DNA of 10,065 nt from Candidatus Tharpella sp. (GCA_021163565.1 JAGGTT010000233.1:1-10065), one strand, 5' to 3'. Counted from the stretch's first letter, positions 1 through 6,461 are shown. Program-made: numbers and translations. Notes: a model not told the origin generated them from the sequence alone.

Positions 1-1
1 A

Positions 2-187
2 GAAGAGGTGACTGAAGCAATAGAAGAAGAGGTGACTGAAACAAGTGCGGAAGAGGTTGACACTAAAACCGAAGAGGTTAAAGCCGAAGCGGTTACTGAT
101 GATACGGACACCGAGACTCAGGAAGTAGCTACAGACGCAGAGACCGAGGAGAGCGATAGTGAGGAAAAAGAGAGTGCCAGCGAATAA
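2..187 (+). CDS. Acidic repetitive C-terminus of an unidentified protein (partial)
   Basis: Only the last 61 codons are in the window, read in frame 2 from the left edge to the TAA at 185-187. The residues are 27 of 61 acidic (21 Glu, 6 Asp), with Thr, Val, Ala and Ser as the main others and only three Lys. There are no hydrophobic segments and no Cys, so it must be a disordered, highly negative tail. The unit EEVTE is repeated: the 15 bases at 2-16 recur at 26-40, and EEV recurs further on (EEVD, EEVK), so the tail probably grew by slippage or duplication. Such tails occur on ribosomal proteins, chaperones and DNA/RNA-binding proteins, but the functional domain is outside the window and I do not assign a family. 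A terminator at 243-282 closes the unit. That this is coding is well supported by the open frame and codon-scale repeat. Confidence 0.7.
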   Translation, partial: EEVTEAIEEEVTETSAEEVDTKTEEVKAEAVTDDTDTETQEVATDAETEESDSEEKESASE

Positions 188-242
188 CGTGGCCTCAAAT
201 TAGGGTAATACCTCACCAGTTCTTAAGATACAAGTGTTTTGC

Positions 243-282
243 AAAAACCCGGTAGCTGTTCTATGCAGTTACCGGGTTTTTT
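243..282 (+). terminator. Intrinsic terminator after the acidic-tail gene
   Basis: The arm at 243-258 (A-rich, then CCCGGTAGCTG) pairs with 266-281 (CAGTTACCGGG, then T-rich), with one G-T pair and a 7-base loop TTCTATG at 259-265. A run of six T ends at 282. This is a classical Rho-independent terminator 55 bp after the upstream stop codon. The A-tract on the 5' side makes it possibly bidirectional, but no minus-strand gene ends here. Confidence 0.9.
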
Positions 283-386
283 AATAAGAACAAAACCGGA
301 TATTGTCACTATCTCTGTTTACAAAAATGGACGTGGAAAATTTCTGACCTTTATTCAGCCACCAATCAAGTTCTAAAAGGAACTCT

Positions 387-1394
387 ATGATCTGGATCAT
401 TTTTTTATTAGCGGCATTAGCAGTTCTTATCTCAGGACACAAATTAACCAAGGCCGGAGATAAACTGGCCGAAGTCACGGGTATGAGCCGGGGCTTTATC
501 GGAGTTATTGTGCTTGGTTTTGTTACCTCTCTACCGGAGATGGTCAGCACCTTAAGTGCCGCTCTGCTGGTTGACGCACCCAATTTAGCTCTGGGTAATA
601 TTTTCGGCAGCAATGCTGCAAACCTGGCAATTTTAGCTCTGCTTGATCTGCTGCTTATCCAGAAAGTTCAATCGGAACGTCATCTTCTCAATAGCGAGAA
701 TCAGCTTACCGCTTATCTTTCGCTGATAATTATCAGCCTCGCCCTGATGGGGCTGGCAAGTCATGGTTTCTGGCAGATTCTACATATTGACATTTTCTCG
801 TTTTTTATCGCTGCAGCCTATATTATCGGCTTGCAGAAACTCCACAAATTTCAAGCCGCAACTGCCAGGAACGACAATTTCAACCAGAATCAACATGAGG
901 CCGAAAGCGCTCGAAAAACAATCCCGACGGAGCTTAAACGCTCCTTGTTAATAAATGCCGGGGTCATTGTCGCCGCGTCAATGGCTCTGGCAAGCAGCGC
1001 TGAACATATTGCCACCGTCACCGGCTGGGGCAGCACTTTTGTCGGCAACAGCCTGCTTGCGGTTGCGACCTCTCTCCCGGAGATAGTCGTCACCTTCAGT
1101 GCGGTTAAACTCGGCAGTTTTGCTATGGCGGCCGGCAATATTTTCGGCAGCAATATTTTTAACATTGCTATCCTGGCTCTGGCCGACCTGTTTTTTTTCC
1201 GTTCATCAATTTTTGCTGCTGCCTCGAAAAGCCAAAGCCTGATTGCCGCTATCGGACTCCTGATGAGCGGCCTCTATCTTTTTGCCGGTCGCTATGGCTC
1301 GCAAAGAAAACTGGCCGGCCGCTGGCCGCTGGACTCTCTGATGGTGGTTGGAATATACTTTTTCAGCCTCTACGCCCTGTTTGCCATGCGCTAA
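387..1394 (+). CDS. CaCA-family calcium/cation antiporter (YrbG-like), inner membrane
   Basis: This 335-residue protein is an integral membrane exchanger of the Ca2+:cation antiporter superfamily, expected to expel Ca2+ in exchange for Na+ or H+. It has the family's two inverted homologous halves. The alpha-1 repeat holds TSLPE at residues 47-51 and GNIFGSNAANL at 70-80. The alpha-2 repeat holds TSLPE at 228-232 and GNIFGSNIFNI at 250-260. The Glu of each TSLPE and the Asn/Ser of each GN-FGSN are the family's ion-binding positions, and all are present. A hydrophilic loop at about 152-184 separates the halves. Hydrophobic segments run through both halves, and length is normal for bacterial members. 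The ATG at 387 has AAGGA at 377-381, five bases upstream. It stands alone between a terminator and a 275-bp spacer. Substrate cannot be read from sequence; Na+/Ca2+ is the usual annotation. Confidence 0.93.
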   Translation: MIWIIFLLAALAVLISGHKLTKAGDKLAEVTGMSRGFIGVIVLGFVTSLPEMVSTLSAALLVDAPNLALGNIFGSNAANLAILALLDLLLIQKVQSERHLLNSENQLTAYLSLIIISLALMGLASHGFWQILHIDIFSFFIAAAYIIGLQKLHKFQAATARNDNFNQNQHEAESARKTIPTELKRSLLINAGVIVAASMALASSAEHIATVTGWGSTFVGNSLLAVATSLPEIVVTFSAVKLGSFAMAAGNIFGSNIFNIAILALADLFFFRSSIFAAASKSQSLIAAIGLLMSGLYLFAGRYGSQRKLAGRWPLDSLMVVGIYFFSLYALFAMR

Positions 1395-1481
1395 GAGGAA
1401 ACAATTTTTTTGAAAAAACTGTGTTGTGCAACCTGAACGATTCAGTTATTTCTCTGACTTTTCTCAGACACCAAACTAAAA

Positions 1482-1527
1482 TTTTCCGCCTCTACAAGAT
1501 GTAAGCAGTAGAGTTCAAACCGGAAAA
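1482..1527. other. Two-step inverted repeat (possible RNA hairpin) upstream of fchA
   Basis: TTTTCCG at 1482-1488 pairs with CGGAAAA at 1521-1527. Inside it, CTCTAC at 1490-1495 pairs with GTAGAG at 1508-1513, leaving a 12-base apical loop and an asymmetric internal loop at 1514-1520. It is not followed by a T-run on the plus strand, so it is not an ordinary terminator for the antiporter gene. It lies upstream of the best promoter candidate at 1550, so it would be transcribed only from a promoter further left. Function unknown. Confidence 0.4.
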
Positions 1528-1549
1528 AGGTTAGTGTAACTTAATTCAC

Positions 1550-1577
1550 TTGACAAACCAAGATATCCATTGTAAGC
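1550..1577 (+). promoter_or_regulatory. Candidate sigma-70 promoter for fchA-folD
   Basis: A perfect -35 hexamer TTGACA lies at 1550-1555. After a 16-base spacer comes TGTAAG at 1572-1577, a 4/6 match to TATAAT. The predicted start would be about 1584, giving a leader of roughly 85 bases. That leader begins with a 7-bp hairpin, TTTTACT at 1587-1593 pairing with AGTAAAA at 1597-1603. The -10 is weak, so the call is tentative. Confidence 0.4.
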
Positions 1578-1669
1578 GGTGCCTGATTTTACTCTCAGTA
1601 AAAATACAATCGACAATCTTAAGGTCTGATTGACCACTAAACTCACTTTAATCTCAGGAGGACAAAACT

Positions 1670-2302
1670 ATGTCAATGCTTAATGAAACATGTAAAGACT
1701 TCAACACTGTATTAGCTTCTAAAGCAGCGGTTCCCGGTGGTGGTGGTGCGGCCGCTATGGGTGGTGCCATCGGCATGGCTCTCTCCAATATGGTCGGTAA
1801 CCTGACCATCGGTAAAAAGAAATATGCGGATGTTGAAGATGAGGCCAAAGAGCTCGTTGCAAAGGGCGAAAAGGTTATCGCCGCCCTGGAAGCTCTGGTT
1901 GACAAGGATGCAGAAGTTTTTGAACCGCTCTCCAAAGCCTATGGTATGCCGAGGGAAACGGACGAAGAGAAAAAACTCAAGGCTGAAACGATGGAAGCCT
2001 GCGGCAAAACCGCCTGTTCCGTACCCCTTGATATTATGCGTCAGGCTTATGCCGGCATTAAAATCCATCAGCGCATGGGTGAAATCGGCACTATGATCGC
2101 AATCTCTGATGTTGCTTGCGGCGTTGTTTTCCTGAAAGCCGCCCTGATCTCCGGCAGCCTCAATGTTATCATCAATATTAACGGCATTAAAGATGAAGAA
2201 TTTAATAAAGCCGCCAAAACGGAAATGGATCAACTACTGGCTGACGGCTCTAAAATTGCGGATGAAACCCTGGAACTGGTTCTCGGAAAACTGCAGAAAT
2301 AG
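1670..2302 (+). CDS. fchA: Methenyltetrahydrofolate cyclohydrolase (FTCD_C / cyclodeaminase fold)
   Basis: This 210-residue soluble protein belongs to the formiminotransferase-cyclodeaminase C-terminal family. As a stand-alone protein next to folD it most likely hydrolyses 5,10-methenyl-THF to 10-formyl-THF. The N-terminal signature is seen at residues 21-37 (VPGGGG, then small residues and G-IG-AL), followed by NMVGNLT at 40-46. The second half has SDVACG at 146-151 and a SLNVIININ stretch at 163-171, also typical. The family is all-helical and acts as an oligomer in the cytoplasm. The ATG at 1670 has a strong AGGAGGA at 1656-1662. folD follows 51 bp later, so the two form an operon for the C1-folate branch. 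This branch serves formate assimilation, the methyl branch of the Wood-Ljungdahl pathway, or formate release. Formiminotetrahydrofolate cyclodeaminase is the alternative, but no formiminotransferase or histidine-degradation gene is nearby. Confidence 0.88.
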   Translation: MSMLNETCKDFNTVLASKAAVPGGGGAAAMGGAIGMALSNMVGNLTIGKKKYADVEDEAKELVAKGEKVIAALEALVDKDAEVFEPLSKAYGMPRETDEEKKLKAETMEACGKTACSVPLDIMRQAYAGIKIHQRMGEIGTMIAISDVACGVVFLKAALISGSLNVIININGIKDEEFNKAAKTEMDQLLADGSKIADETLELVLGKLQK

Positions 2303-2353
2303 AACTTAAATCCTACAAATTTTATCATAAATTAATTCAAGGAGAAATTCATT

Positions 2354-3211
2354 ATGGCTGAGATTCTGAAAGGCAAACCGGTTGCCGACGCAATAAAAGA
2401 GGAATTGGTAAAAAAAGTTGATGCCTTAAAAGCCCGTAACATTATGCCTAAACTCGGAATTATCCGGGTCGGTGCCCGCCCTGACGACCTTTTTTATGAA
2501 GGCGGTGCCAAGAAAACCTGTGACAAGGTCGGTATGGCTTATGAAGTTTTTGAATATCCTGAGGATATCAATCAGGCTGATTTTGAGAAAGCGGTCACCG
2601 AAGTCGGGGCTAATAACTCGGTCCACGGCATTCTCATGTTTGCCCCGTTGCCGAAACACCTTGACGATCGTAAGATCCGAGCACTGATCCCGGTGGAAAA
2701 AGATGTCGACTGCCTGACTCTTGGCGGCGCCGCCAAAGTCTTTGCCGATGATCTGACCGGCTTTCCTCCCTGCACGCCGACCGCCTGTATGGATATGCTG
2801 CATTTCTACGATATCCCAATCAAGGGCAAACGCTGCGTTGTTTTAGGGCGCTCCCTGGTTGTCGGTAAACCGGTGGCAATGCTCCTCTTACGCGAACACG
2901 GTACGGTTACCCTCTGTCACTCCCGCACTGTAAATCTGAATCAGGTCTGTCAGGAAGCTGACATCCTGATTGCCGCCGTCGGCCGGGCCAAAATGGTTAA
3001 GGCTGACTTTGTCAAAGCAGGTCAGATTGTGATTGATGTCGGCATCAATGAAGATCCCGACAATCCTGGGAAATACTGTGGTGATGTTGATTTTGCAGAA
3101 GTTGAACCTGTTGTCGAAAAGATCACCCCGGTTCCGGCTGGCGTCGGTTCGGTTACGACTTCGGTTCTCTGCAAACAGACCATTATCGCCTGCGAGCAGT
3201 TAAATCCATAA
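2354..3211 (+). CDS. folD: Methylenetetrahydrofolate dehydrogenase FolD, apparently without cyclohydrolase activity
   Basis: This 285-residue protein has the full length and fold of FolD, oxidising 5,10-methylene-THF to methenyl-THF with NAD(P). Visible motifs are DVDC at 117-120 (family DVDG), PPCTP at 138-142, the dinucleotide-binding [12 protein letters not shown] at 162-173, VIDVGIN at 226-232, GDVDF at 243-247 and [10 protein letters not shown] at 259-268 (family PVPGGVGPMT). Aligned by eye to E. coli FolD, Tyr50 is kept (Tyr48) and Asp121 is kept (Asp119). Lys54, the essential cyclohydrolase lysine, is Ala52, and Gln98 in the VQLPLP motif is Phe96 (MFAPLP). Loss of this lysine is known in related enzymes to remove cyclohydrolase but not dehydrogenase activity. 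The adjacent fchA would supply the missing step. The ATG at 2354 has AAGGAG at 2339-2344. A strong terminator follows. Cofactor preference cannot be read reliably. Confidence 0.94.
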   Translation: MAEILKGKPVADAIKEELVKKVDALKARNIMPKLGIIRVGARPDDLFYEGGAKKTCDKVGMAYEVFEYPEDINQADFEKAVTEVGANNSVHGILMFAPLPKHLDDRKIRALIPVEKDVDCLTLGGAAKVFADDLTGFPPCTPTACMDMLHFYDIPIKGKRCVVLGRSLVVGKPVAMLLLREHGTVTLCHSRTVNLNQVCQEADILIAAVGRAKMVKADFVKAGQIVIDVGINEDPDNPGKYCGDVDFAEVEPVVEKITPVPAGVGSVTTSVLCKQTIIACEQLNP

Positions 3212-3230
3212 ATCAGATCGCTTAAACTAT

Positions 3231-3277
3231 AACTAAAAAAGGCCCGGAGAGAAACACTTTCCGGGCCTTTTTTAGTT
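3231..3277 (+). terminator. Strong intrinsic terminator after folD
   Basis: An uninterrupted 18-bp stem is formed by 3231-3248 (AACT, six A, GGCCCGGA) and 3260-3277 (TCCGGGCC, six T, AGTT), with one more T-A pair possible outside it at 3230/3278. The loop is 3249-3259. The T-run follows the GC-rich stem, as in a plus-strand terminator. The matching A-run would let it work on the opposite strand too, although no gene on that strand ends here. Confidence 0.95.
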
Positions 3278-3328
3278 AAAAACGACAATTATGGATTAAA
3301 ATTAATCACTTATTTTAAAATGAATTGT

Positions 3329-3357
3329 TTGACAAAACCAACACTGACAACTATTAA
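3329..3357 (+). promoter_or_regulatory. Candidate sigma-70 promoter for the DtxR-like repressor
   Basis: TTGACA at 3329-3334 is a perfect -35. A 17-base spacer leads to TATTAA at 3352-3357, a 4/6 match to TATAAT. The predicted start is near 3364, about 48 bases before the ATG at 3412. Upstream, at 3294-3307, is an AT-rich dyad GATTAA-aa-TTAATC that could be an operator. It does not resemble the DtxR box or the MntR site I know. Confidence 0.5.
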
Positions 3358-3411
3358 ACTTATGAGCAGCTAAGAAACTTAAGAGGAAGTAAACTAACTG
3401 AGGAGCAGCCC

Positions 3412-3807
3412 ATGAACCACGAGCGGAAGGATGATGAGTTAACCTCAAACATGGAGGATTATCTTGAAGTAATCCTTAATCTGCAACTGGAACAAAGGGT
3501 TGCCCGGGTTAAGGATGTTGCCCAACGTCTCAATGTCAAAATGCCAAGTGTAACCGGTGCGATGAAGGGGCTGGCGGAAAAAGGGTTGGTAAATTACGAA
3601 CGCTACAGTTATCTGACTTTAACCGCAGCGGGAGAAAAGATTGCACAGGAGATTGGAGAGCGCCACAGAACCTTCTACAACTTCCTGACCAAGGTTCTGG
3701 AACTCGACCACAAGACTGCAGACCTTGATGCCTGCCGCCTTGAGCATGCAACTTGCCGCAAGACTTTTGATAAAATAAAAGAATTTACCGACAACTACAA
3801 CAAATAA
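3412..3807 (+). CDS. DtxR/MntR-family metal-dependent transcriptional repressor
   Basis: This 131-residue protein has the N-terminal winged-helix domain (about 13-75) and the metal-binding and dimerisation domain (about 76-131) of the DtxR/MntR family. It lacks the third, SH3-like domain of DtxR itself, as MntR does. The recognition helix region is MPSVTGAMKGLAEKG at 44-58. Metal ligands by eye alignment: Asp16 and Glu19 in MEDYLEVI (MntR Asp8, Glu11), His85 in ERHRTF (MntR His77), then Cys108, Glu111 and His112 in DACRLEH. The last group matches DtxR Cys102-Glu105-His106, whereas MntR has Glu at the Cys position. The site is therefore a mix of Mn- and Fe-sensor types. The ATG at 3412 has GAGGAG at 3400-3405. 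The gene is monocistronic, and its regulon is not visible here. No metal transporter is adjacent; the nearest cation transporter is the CaCA exchanger 2 kb upstream. Confidence 0.92.
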   Translation: MNHERKDDELTSNMEDYLEVILNLQLEQRVARVKDVAQRLNVKMPSVTGAMKGLAEKGLVNYERYSYLTLTAAGEKIAQEIGERHRTFYNFLTKVLELDHKTADLDACRLEHATCRKTFDKIKEFTDNYNK

Positions 3808-3848
3808 AAAAGCAACTGCAATAAGTTCCACTATGCAACTTATTGCAG
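3804..3848 (-). terminator. Terminator of the kinase-regulator operon, in the convergent gap
   Basis: A perfect 12-bp stem is made by CTGCAATAAGTT at 3816-3827 and AACTTATTGCAG at 3837-3848, with a 9-base loop. Read on the minus strand, the stem is followed by TTGC and then six T (3811 to 3806), fitting a terminator for the response-regulator gene that ends at 3875. On the plus strand no T-run follows, though the hairpin lies only 8 bp after the DtxR-like gene and could protect that transcript's end. Confidence 0.75.
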
Positions 3849-3874
3849 CCACTGGAAACGTAAAAGTAAACCTT

Positions 3875-5257
3875 TCAACTCTGCCAGGCCTTTACCAGAT
3901 ACTCAATCTTACGCACACTGATACCCAGTTCACGAGCAGCCTGAGCTTTACTGGGACAACGCTCAAGGGCCGCTAAAATCATCTGTTTTTCCATCTCTTT
4001 AATCGTCAGCCCAAATAGTGACGGCTGTTTACTGGTACTGACCTTATCTGAAACACCCTCGGCAACCATCTCGTTACGCAACAGGTATTCAGGCAGATCA
4101 GCTACACTGATCGGTCGCTCCTTGGCATAAATAAGTGCCCGCTCAATCACATTTTCAAGTTCTCGCACATTGCCGGGCCAGAGAGCTTTTTCCAGCAGGT
4201 GCATCGCTTCCCGCTCCGGATAGAGCAGTGGCCGCCCCTCACGCTCGGCAATATGCTGACAAAAATACTTTACCAGCAACACCACATCACCGGGCCGCTC
4301 TCTGAGCGGCGGCAAGGTGAACTGAATCACATTGAGACGATAGTAGAGATCTTCACGAAACTCGCCTGCGGCTACCGCCTGCAACAGATCCTTATTGGTG
4401 GCCGCCAGCACCCGAACATCAACAAAATGGGTTTTCTCTCCACCCACCTGCTGAAACTCACCGGACACCAGTACCCGCAGTAATTTAGCCTGCACAGACA
4501 AGGCCATATCTCCAATCTCATCGAGAAAAATAGTCCCGCCGTCAGCCAGAGAAAATTTCCCCGGTTTATTGCGTACAGCACCGGTAAATGCTCCTTTAAC
4601 ATGGCCGAAAAGCTCACTCTCCAGCAATCCTTCATGCAGCGCCGCACAATTTATGGTGATCAAAGGTTTTTCGGCCCGCAGGCCATATCGGTGCAAAGCC
4701 CGGGCCACCAACTCTTTACCGGTTCCGGTTTCACCCTCGATCAAAACCGTCGCCATGGTCGGAGCAACATCCCGAAGCGCCTGAAAGATCTTCTCCATCT
4801 TGGGGCTTTGACCGATAAAATCGTCTTGACTGACCGTTTCCCGAATGACCTCCCGCAGAACCCGGTTTTGCCAGAGAAGTTTTCGTTTTTCATGAATCCT
4901 GGCAATGACGATCTCAAGTTCATCAATATTAATTGGTTTAATCAGATAATCATCAGCTCCAGCTTTCATCGCCGCAACCGCATCATTGACCGTCCCCTGT
5001 CCGGTAATCATTACGACATTCAGATCCGGATCCAGAACCCGGACTCGCTGTAAAAGTTCGAGACCGTTCAGGCCGGGCATTTTGAGATCGGTCAAAAGCA
5101 GAGCCACAGACTCTCGGCCAAGGTAATCAAGCACCCGCTCAGGTTGACTGAAACCCTCTACCTCATAGCCGTCCAGACGCAGCAGATCGACCAGACCGGC
5201 AACCGCCCGCTCCTCATCATCAACCACGACAATTTTGAATTTATCTGCTCTATTCAT
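3875..5257 (-). CDS. Sigma-54-dependent response regulator, NtrC family
   Basis: This 460-residue cytoplasmic protein activates transcription by sigma-54 RNA polymerase when phosphorylated. Receiver domain, about 7-125: Asp13 and Asp14, phosphoacceptor Asp57 in LLLTDLKMPG, and Lys107 in the KP pair. AAA+ domain, about 147-380: Walker A GETGTGKE at 175-182, the sigma-54 contact loop GAFTGA at 222-227 intact, Walker B GTIFLDEIGD at 241-250, arginine-finger region REDLYYRL at 301-308, and sensor II GNVREL at 362-367. A variable linker (about 395-417) leads to a Fis-type helix-turn-helix, about 420-457. All catalytic motifs are present, so it should be active. The ATG at 5257 lies 17 bp after the kinase stop codon; the Shine-Dalgarno is weak, suggesting translational coupling. 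Its targets are unknown: I see no -24/-12 promoter in this window. Confidence 0.96.
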   Translation of the reverse strand: MNRADKFKIVVVDDEERAVAGLVDLLRLDGYEVEGFSQPERVLDYLGRESVALLLTDLKMPGLNGLELLQRVRVLDPDLNVVMITGQGTVNDAVAAMKAGADDYLIKPINIDELEIVIARIHEKRKLLWQNRVLREVIRETVSQDDFIGQSPKMEKIFQALRDVAPTMATVLIEGETGTGKELVARALHRYGLRAEKPLITINCAALHEGLLESELFGHVKGAFTGAVRNKPGKFSLADGGTIFLDEIGDMALSVQAKLLRVLVSGEFQQVGGEKTHFVDVRVLAATNKDLLQAVAAGEFREDLYYRLNVIQFTLPPLRERPGDVVLLVKYFCQHIAEREGRPLLYPEREAMHLLEKALWPGNVRELENVIERALIYAKERPISVADLPEYLLRNEMVAEGVSDKVSTSKQPSLFGLTIKEMEKQMILAALERCPSKAQAARELGISVRKIEYLVKAWQS

Positions 5258-5275
5258 AGCTGTTGTTACCTAACT

Positions 5276-6352
5276 TCAAGGAAGAGGCAGGGCAATCGTA
5301 AAAATTGTCCCGTTGTCGTCACTGACAAATGAGAGTTCGCCGTCATGAGCCTTAATCACATCCCGGCAGAGATGAAGCCCGATGCCGGTACCACAGCTCT
5401 TGGTCGTATAAAAGAGATTGAAAATTTTGACCTGGCTGGCAAAGGGAATCCCCGGCCCGTTATCGGCGAAACTCAAAATTACCTGATTTTCATCTACCCG
5501 GCCGCTGATCTCAAGATAAGGATTCTGAATCTTACCTTCAATTAAAGCCTCAAATGCATTTTTCATCAAATTCATGAATGCCTGCTGGAGCTTCTCACAA
5601 TCAGCCCGCAGCTTAATTGGCCGATTCTCCAACTTCAGACGTATTTCAATCGCTTCACTCAAGGCCTCTTCACGCAAAACCTCAACCACCTTTTCAAGTT
5701 CAACAAAAGGATCGCAATCAGAAAGCGTCAGACACCGGCTCTGCTGCATTTTAAGAAAATCTCCCGCCAGTGAGTTGAGCCGGCGGCTCTCAGCCCGGAC
5801 AATCTCAACCACCCGCAGAAAAGCATCGGCTTCCGCACTCTCAAGCCGGCCTGCCATCCGCTGCAGAAGCGACATCTGAATTTCAATTGAGTTTAAAGGG
5901 TTACGAATTTCATGACTCAGTTCTGCGCTGTACTCACCCATTGCCGCCAGACCTTGGAGCCGGGAAATCTCAGCAAAAAGATCCGCCCCCTCACTCTTGT
6001 CAACACAAACTGCAAGCCCGTAATCAACTTCACCACGACTCCCGGTCAAAGGGTAGTTGCTCAGTGAATAGACGTGGTTACGGCCATCTGTATCGAGCAG
6101 AGTAAAGTTGATGTGCGTACTCTGGCCGGACATAAATACCTGTTCCATGGTACAGAAAGGACAAGTCGATTGATTTTCAAAAAGAGCTTGATGACATAAC
6201 TTCCCAATCGCATAATCAATTCGCAGCGAAAATTTTTCCAGGGCAGCGGGGTTCATATAAATCAAGCGCAGAGCGCGATTGACAACCCAGACCGGATCCG
6301 TAAAAGAATCCAGAAAAGAGCGAAAATGATAGCGTGAAAAAAAATCAACCAT
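5276..6352 (-). CDS. Soluble PAS-domain sensor histidine kinase (NtrB/AtoS-like)
   Basis: A 358-residue cognate kinase of the downstream regulator. An N-terminal PAS domain (about 10-118) contains CHQALF with Cys53, then CPFC at 64-67, giving three closely spaced cysteines. Similar cysteine patterns are common in PAS domains of anaerobe kinases and suggest redox, metal or cofactor sensing, which is inference. The HisKA helix holds the phosphorylated His147 in ELSHEIRNPL. The ATPase domain shows the N box NLMKNAFEAL (261-270, Asn265), G1 DNGPGIP (297-303), F box around FNLFYTTKS (311-319) and G2 GTGIGL (321-326). There is no transmembrane segment or signal peptide, so the signal should be cytoplasmic. 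The open frame continues upstream to 6790, but that part overlaps the XRE-cupin gene in another frame, so I chose the ATG at 6352, which begins the PAS domain. Its Shine-Dalgarno is weak. Confidence 0.93.
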   Translation of the reverse strand: MVDFFSRYHFRSFLDSFTDPVWVVNRALRLIYMNPAALEKFSLRIDYAIGKLCHQALFENQSTCPFCTMEQVFMSGQSTHINFTLLDTDGRNHVYSLSNYPLTGSRGEVDYGLAVCVDKSEGADLFAEISRLQGLAAMGEYSAELSHEIRNPLNSIEIQMSLLQRMAGRLESAEADAFLRVVEIVRAESRRLNSLAGDFLKMQQSRCLTLSDCDPFVELEKVVEVLREEALSEAIEIRLKLENRPIKLRADCEKLQQAFMNLMKNAFEALIEGKIQNPYLEISGRVDENQVILSFADNGPGIPFASQVKIFNLFYTTKSCGTGIGLHLCRDVIKAHDGELSFVSDDNGTIFTIALPLP

Positions 6353-6387
6353 GCTTAAGTCACAACCTGACCTGACAACCTTTAAGT
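6353..6387. repeat. Short repeated motifs just upstream of the kinase start
   Basis: Two direct copies of ACAACCT (6362-6368 and 6375-6381) are flanked by two copies of TTAAGT (6355-6360 and 6382-6387). This fills the whole stretch between the kinase ATG and the upstream terminator's T-run, where the kinase promoter or operator has to lie if it has its own. No convincing -35/-10 pair was found. The spacing of 13 bp between copies is not one helical turn. Confidence 0.3.
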
Positions 6388-6393
6388 GAAGAT

Positions 6394-6422
6394 AAAAAAA
6401 GGGCGAGTTACAAGAACTCGCC
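6394..6422 (-). terminator. Terminator of the 2-oxoacid oxidoreductase operon
   Basis: GGCGAGTT at 6402-6409 and AACTCGCC at 6415-6422 form a perfect 8-bp GC-rich stem with a 5-base loop. On the minus strand the stem is followed by C and then seven T (6400 to 6394). It lies 39 bp after the stop of the XRE-cupin gene and before the kinase, so the kinase-regulator pair is probably a separate transcription unit. Confidence 0.85.
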
Positions 6423-6461
6423 TGACAAAAACAACCTCTCCCTAAAGTAAAAACTGATCTT

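Noticed and set aside
281-613. 110-codon minus-strand open frame opposite the exchanger start
   Set aside because: It overlaps the terminator at its 3' end and the antiporter's alpha-1 repeat in antisense. No protein features.
1395-1669. Glycine or tetrahydrofolate riboswitch upstream of fchA
   Set aside because: I looked for the conserved core sequences of these riboswitches and did not see them. The hairpins present do not match either fold.
1712-2233. 173-codon open frame on the minus strand opposite fchA
   Set aside because: It is a shadow of a well-recognised gene, has no family features and no ribosome binding site of note.
4601-5053. 150-codon plus-strand open frame inside the response-regulator gene
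   Set aside because: It lies entirely opposite the AAA+ and receiver coding sequence, which has every expected motif. Codon-bias shadow.
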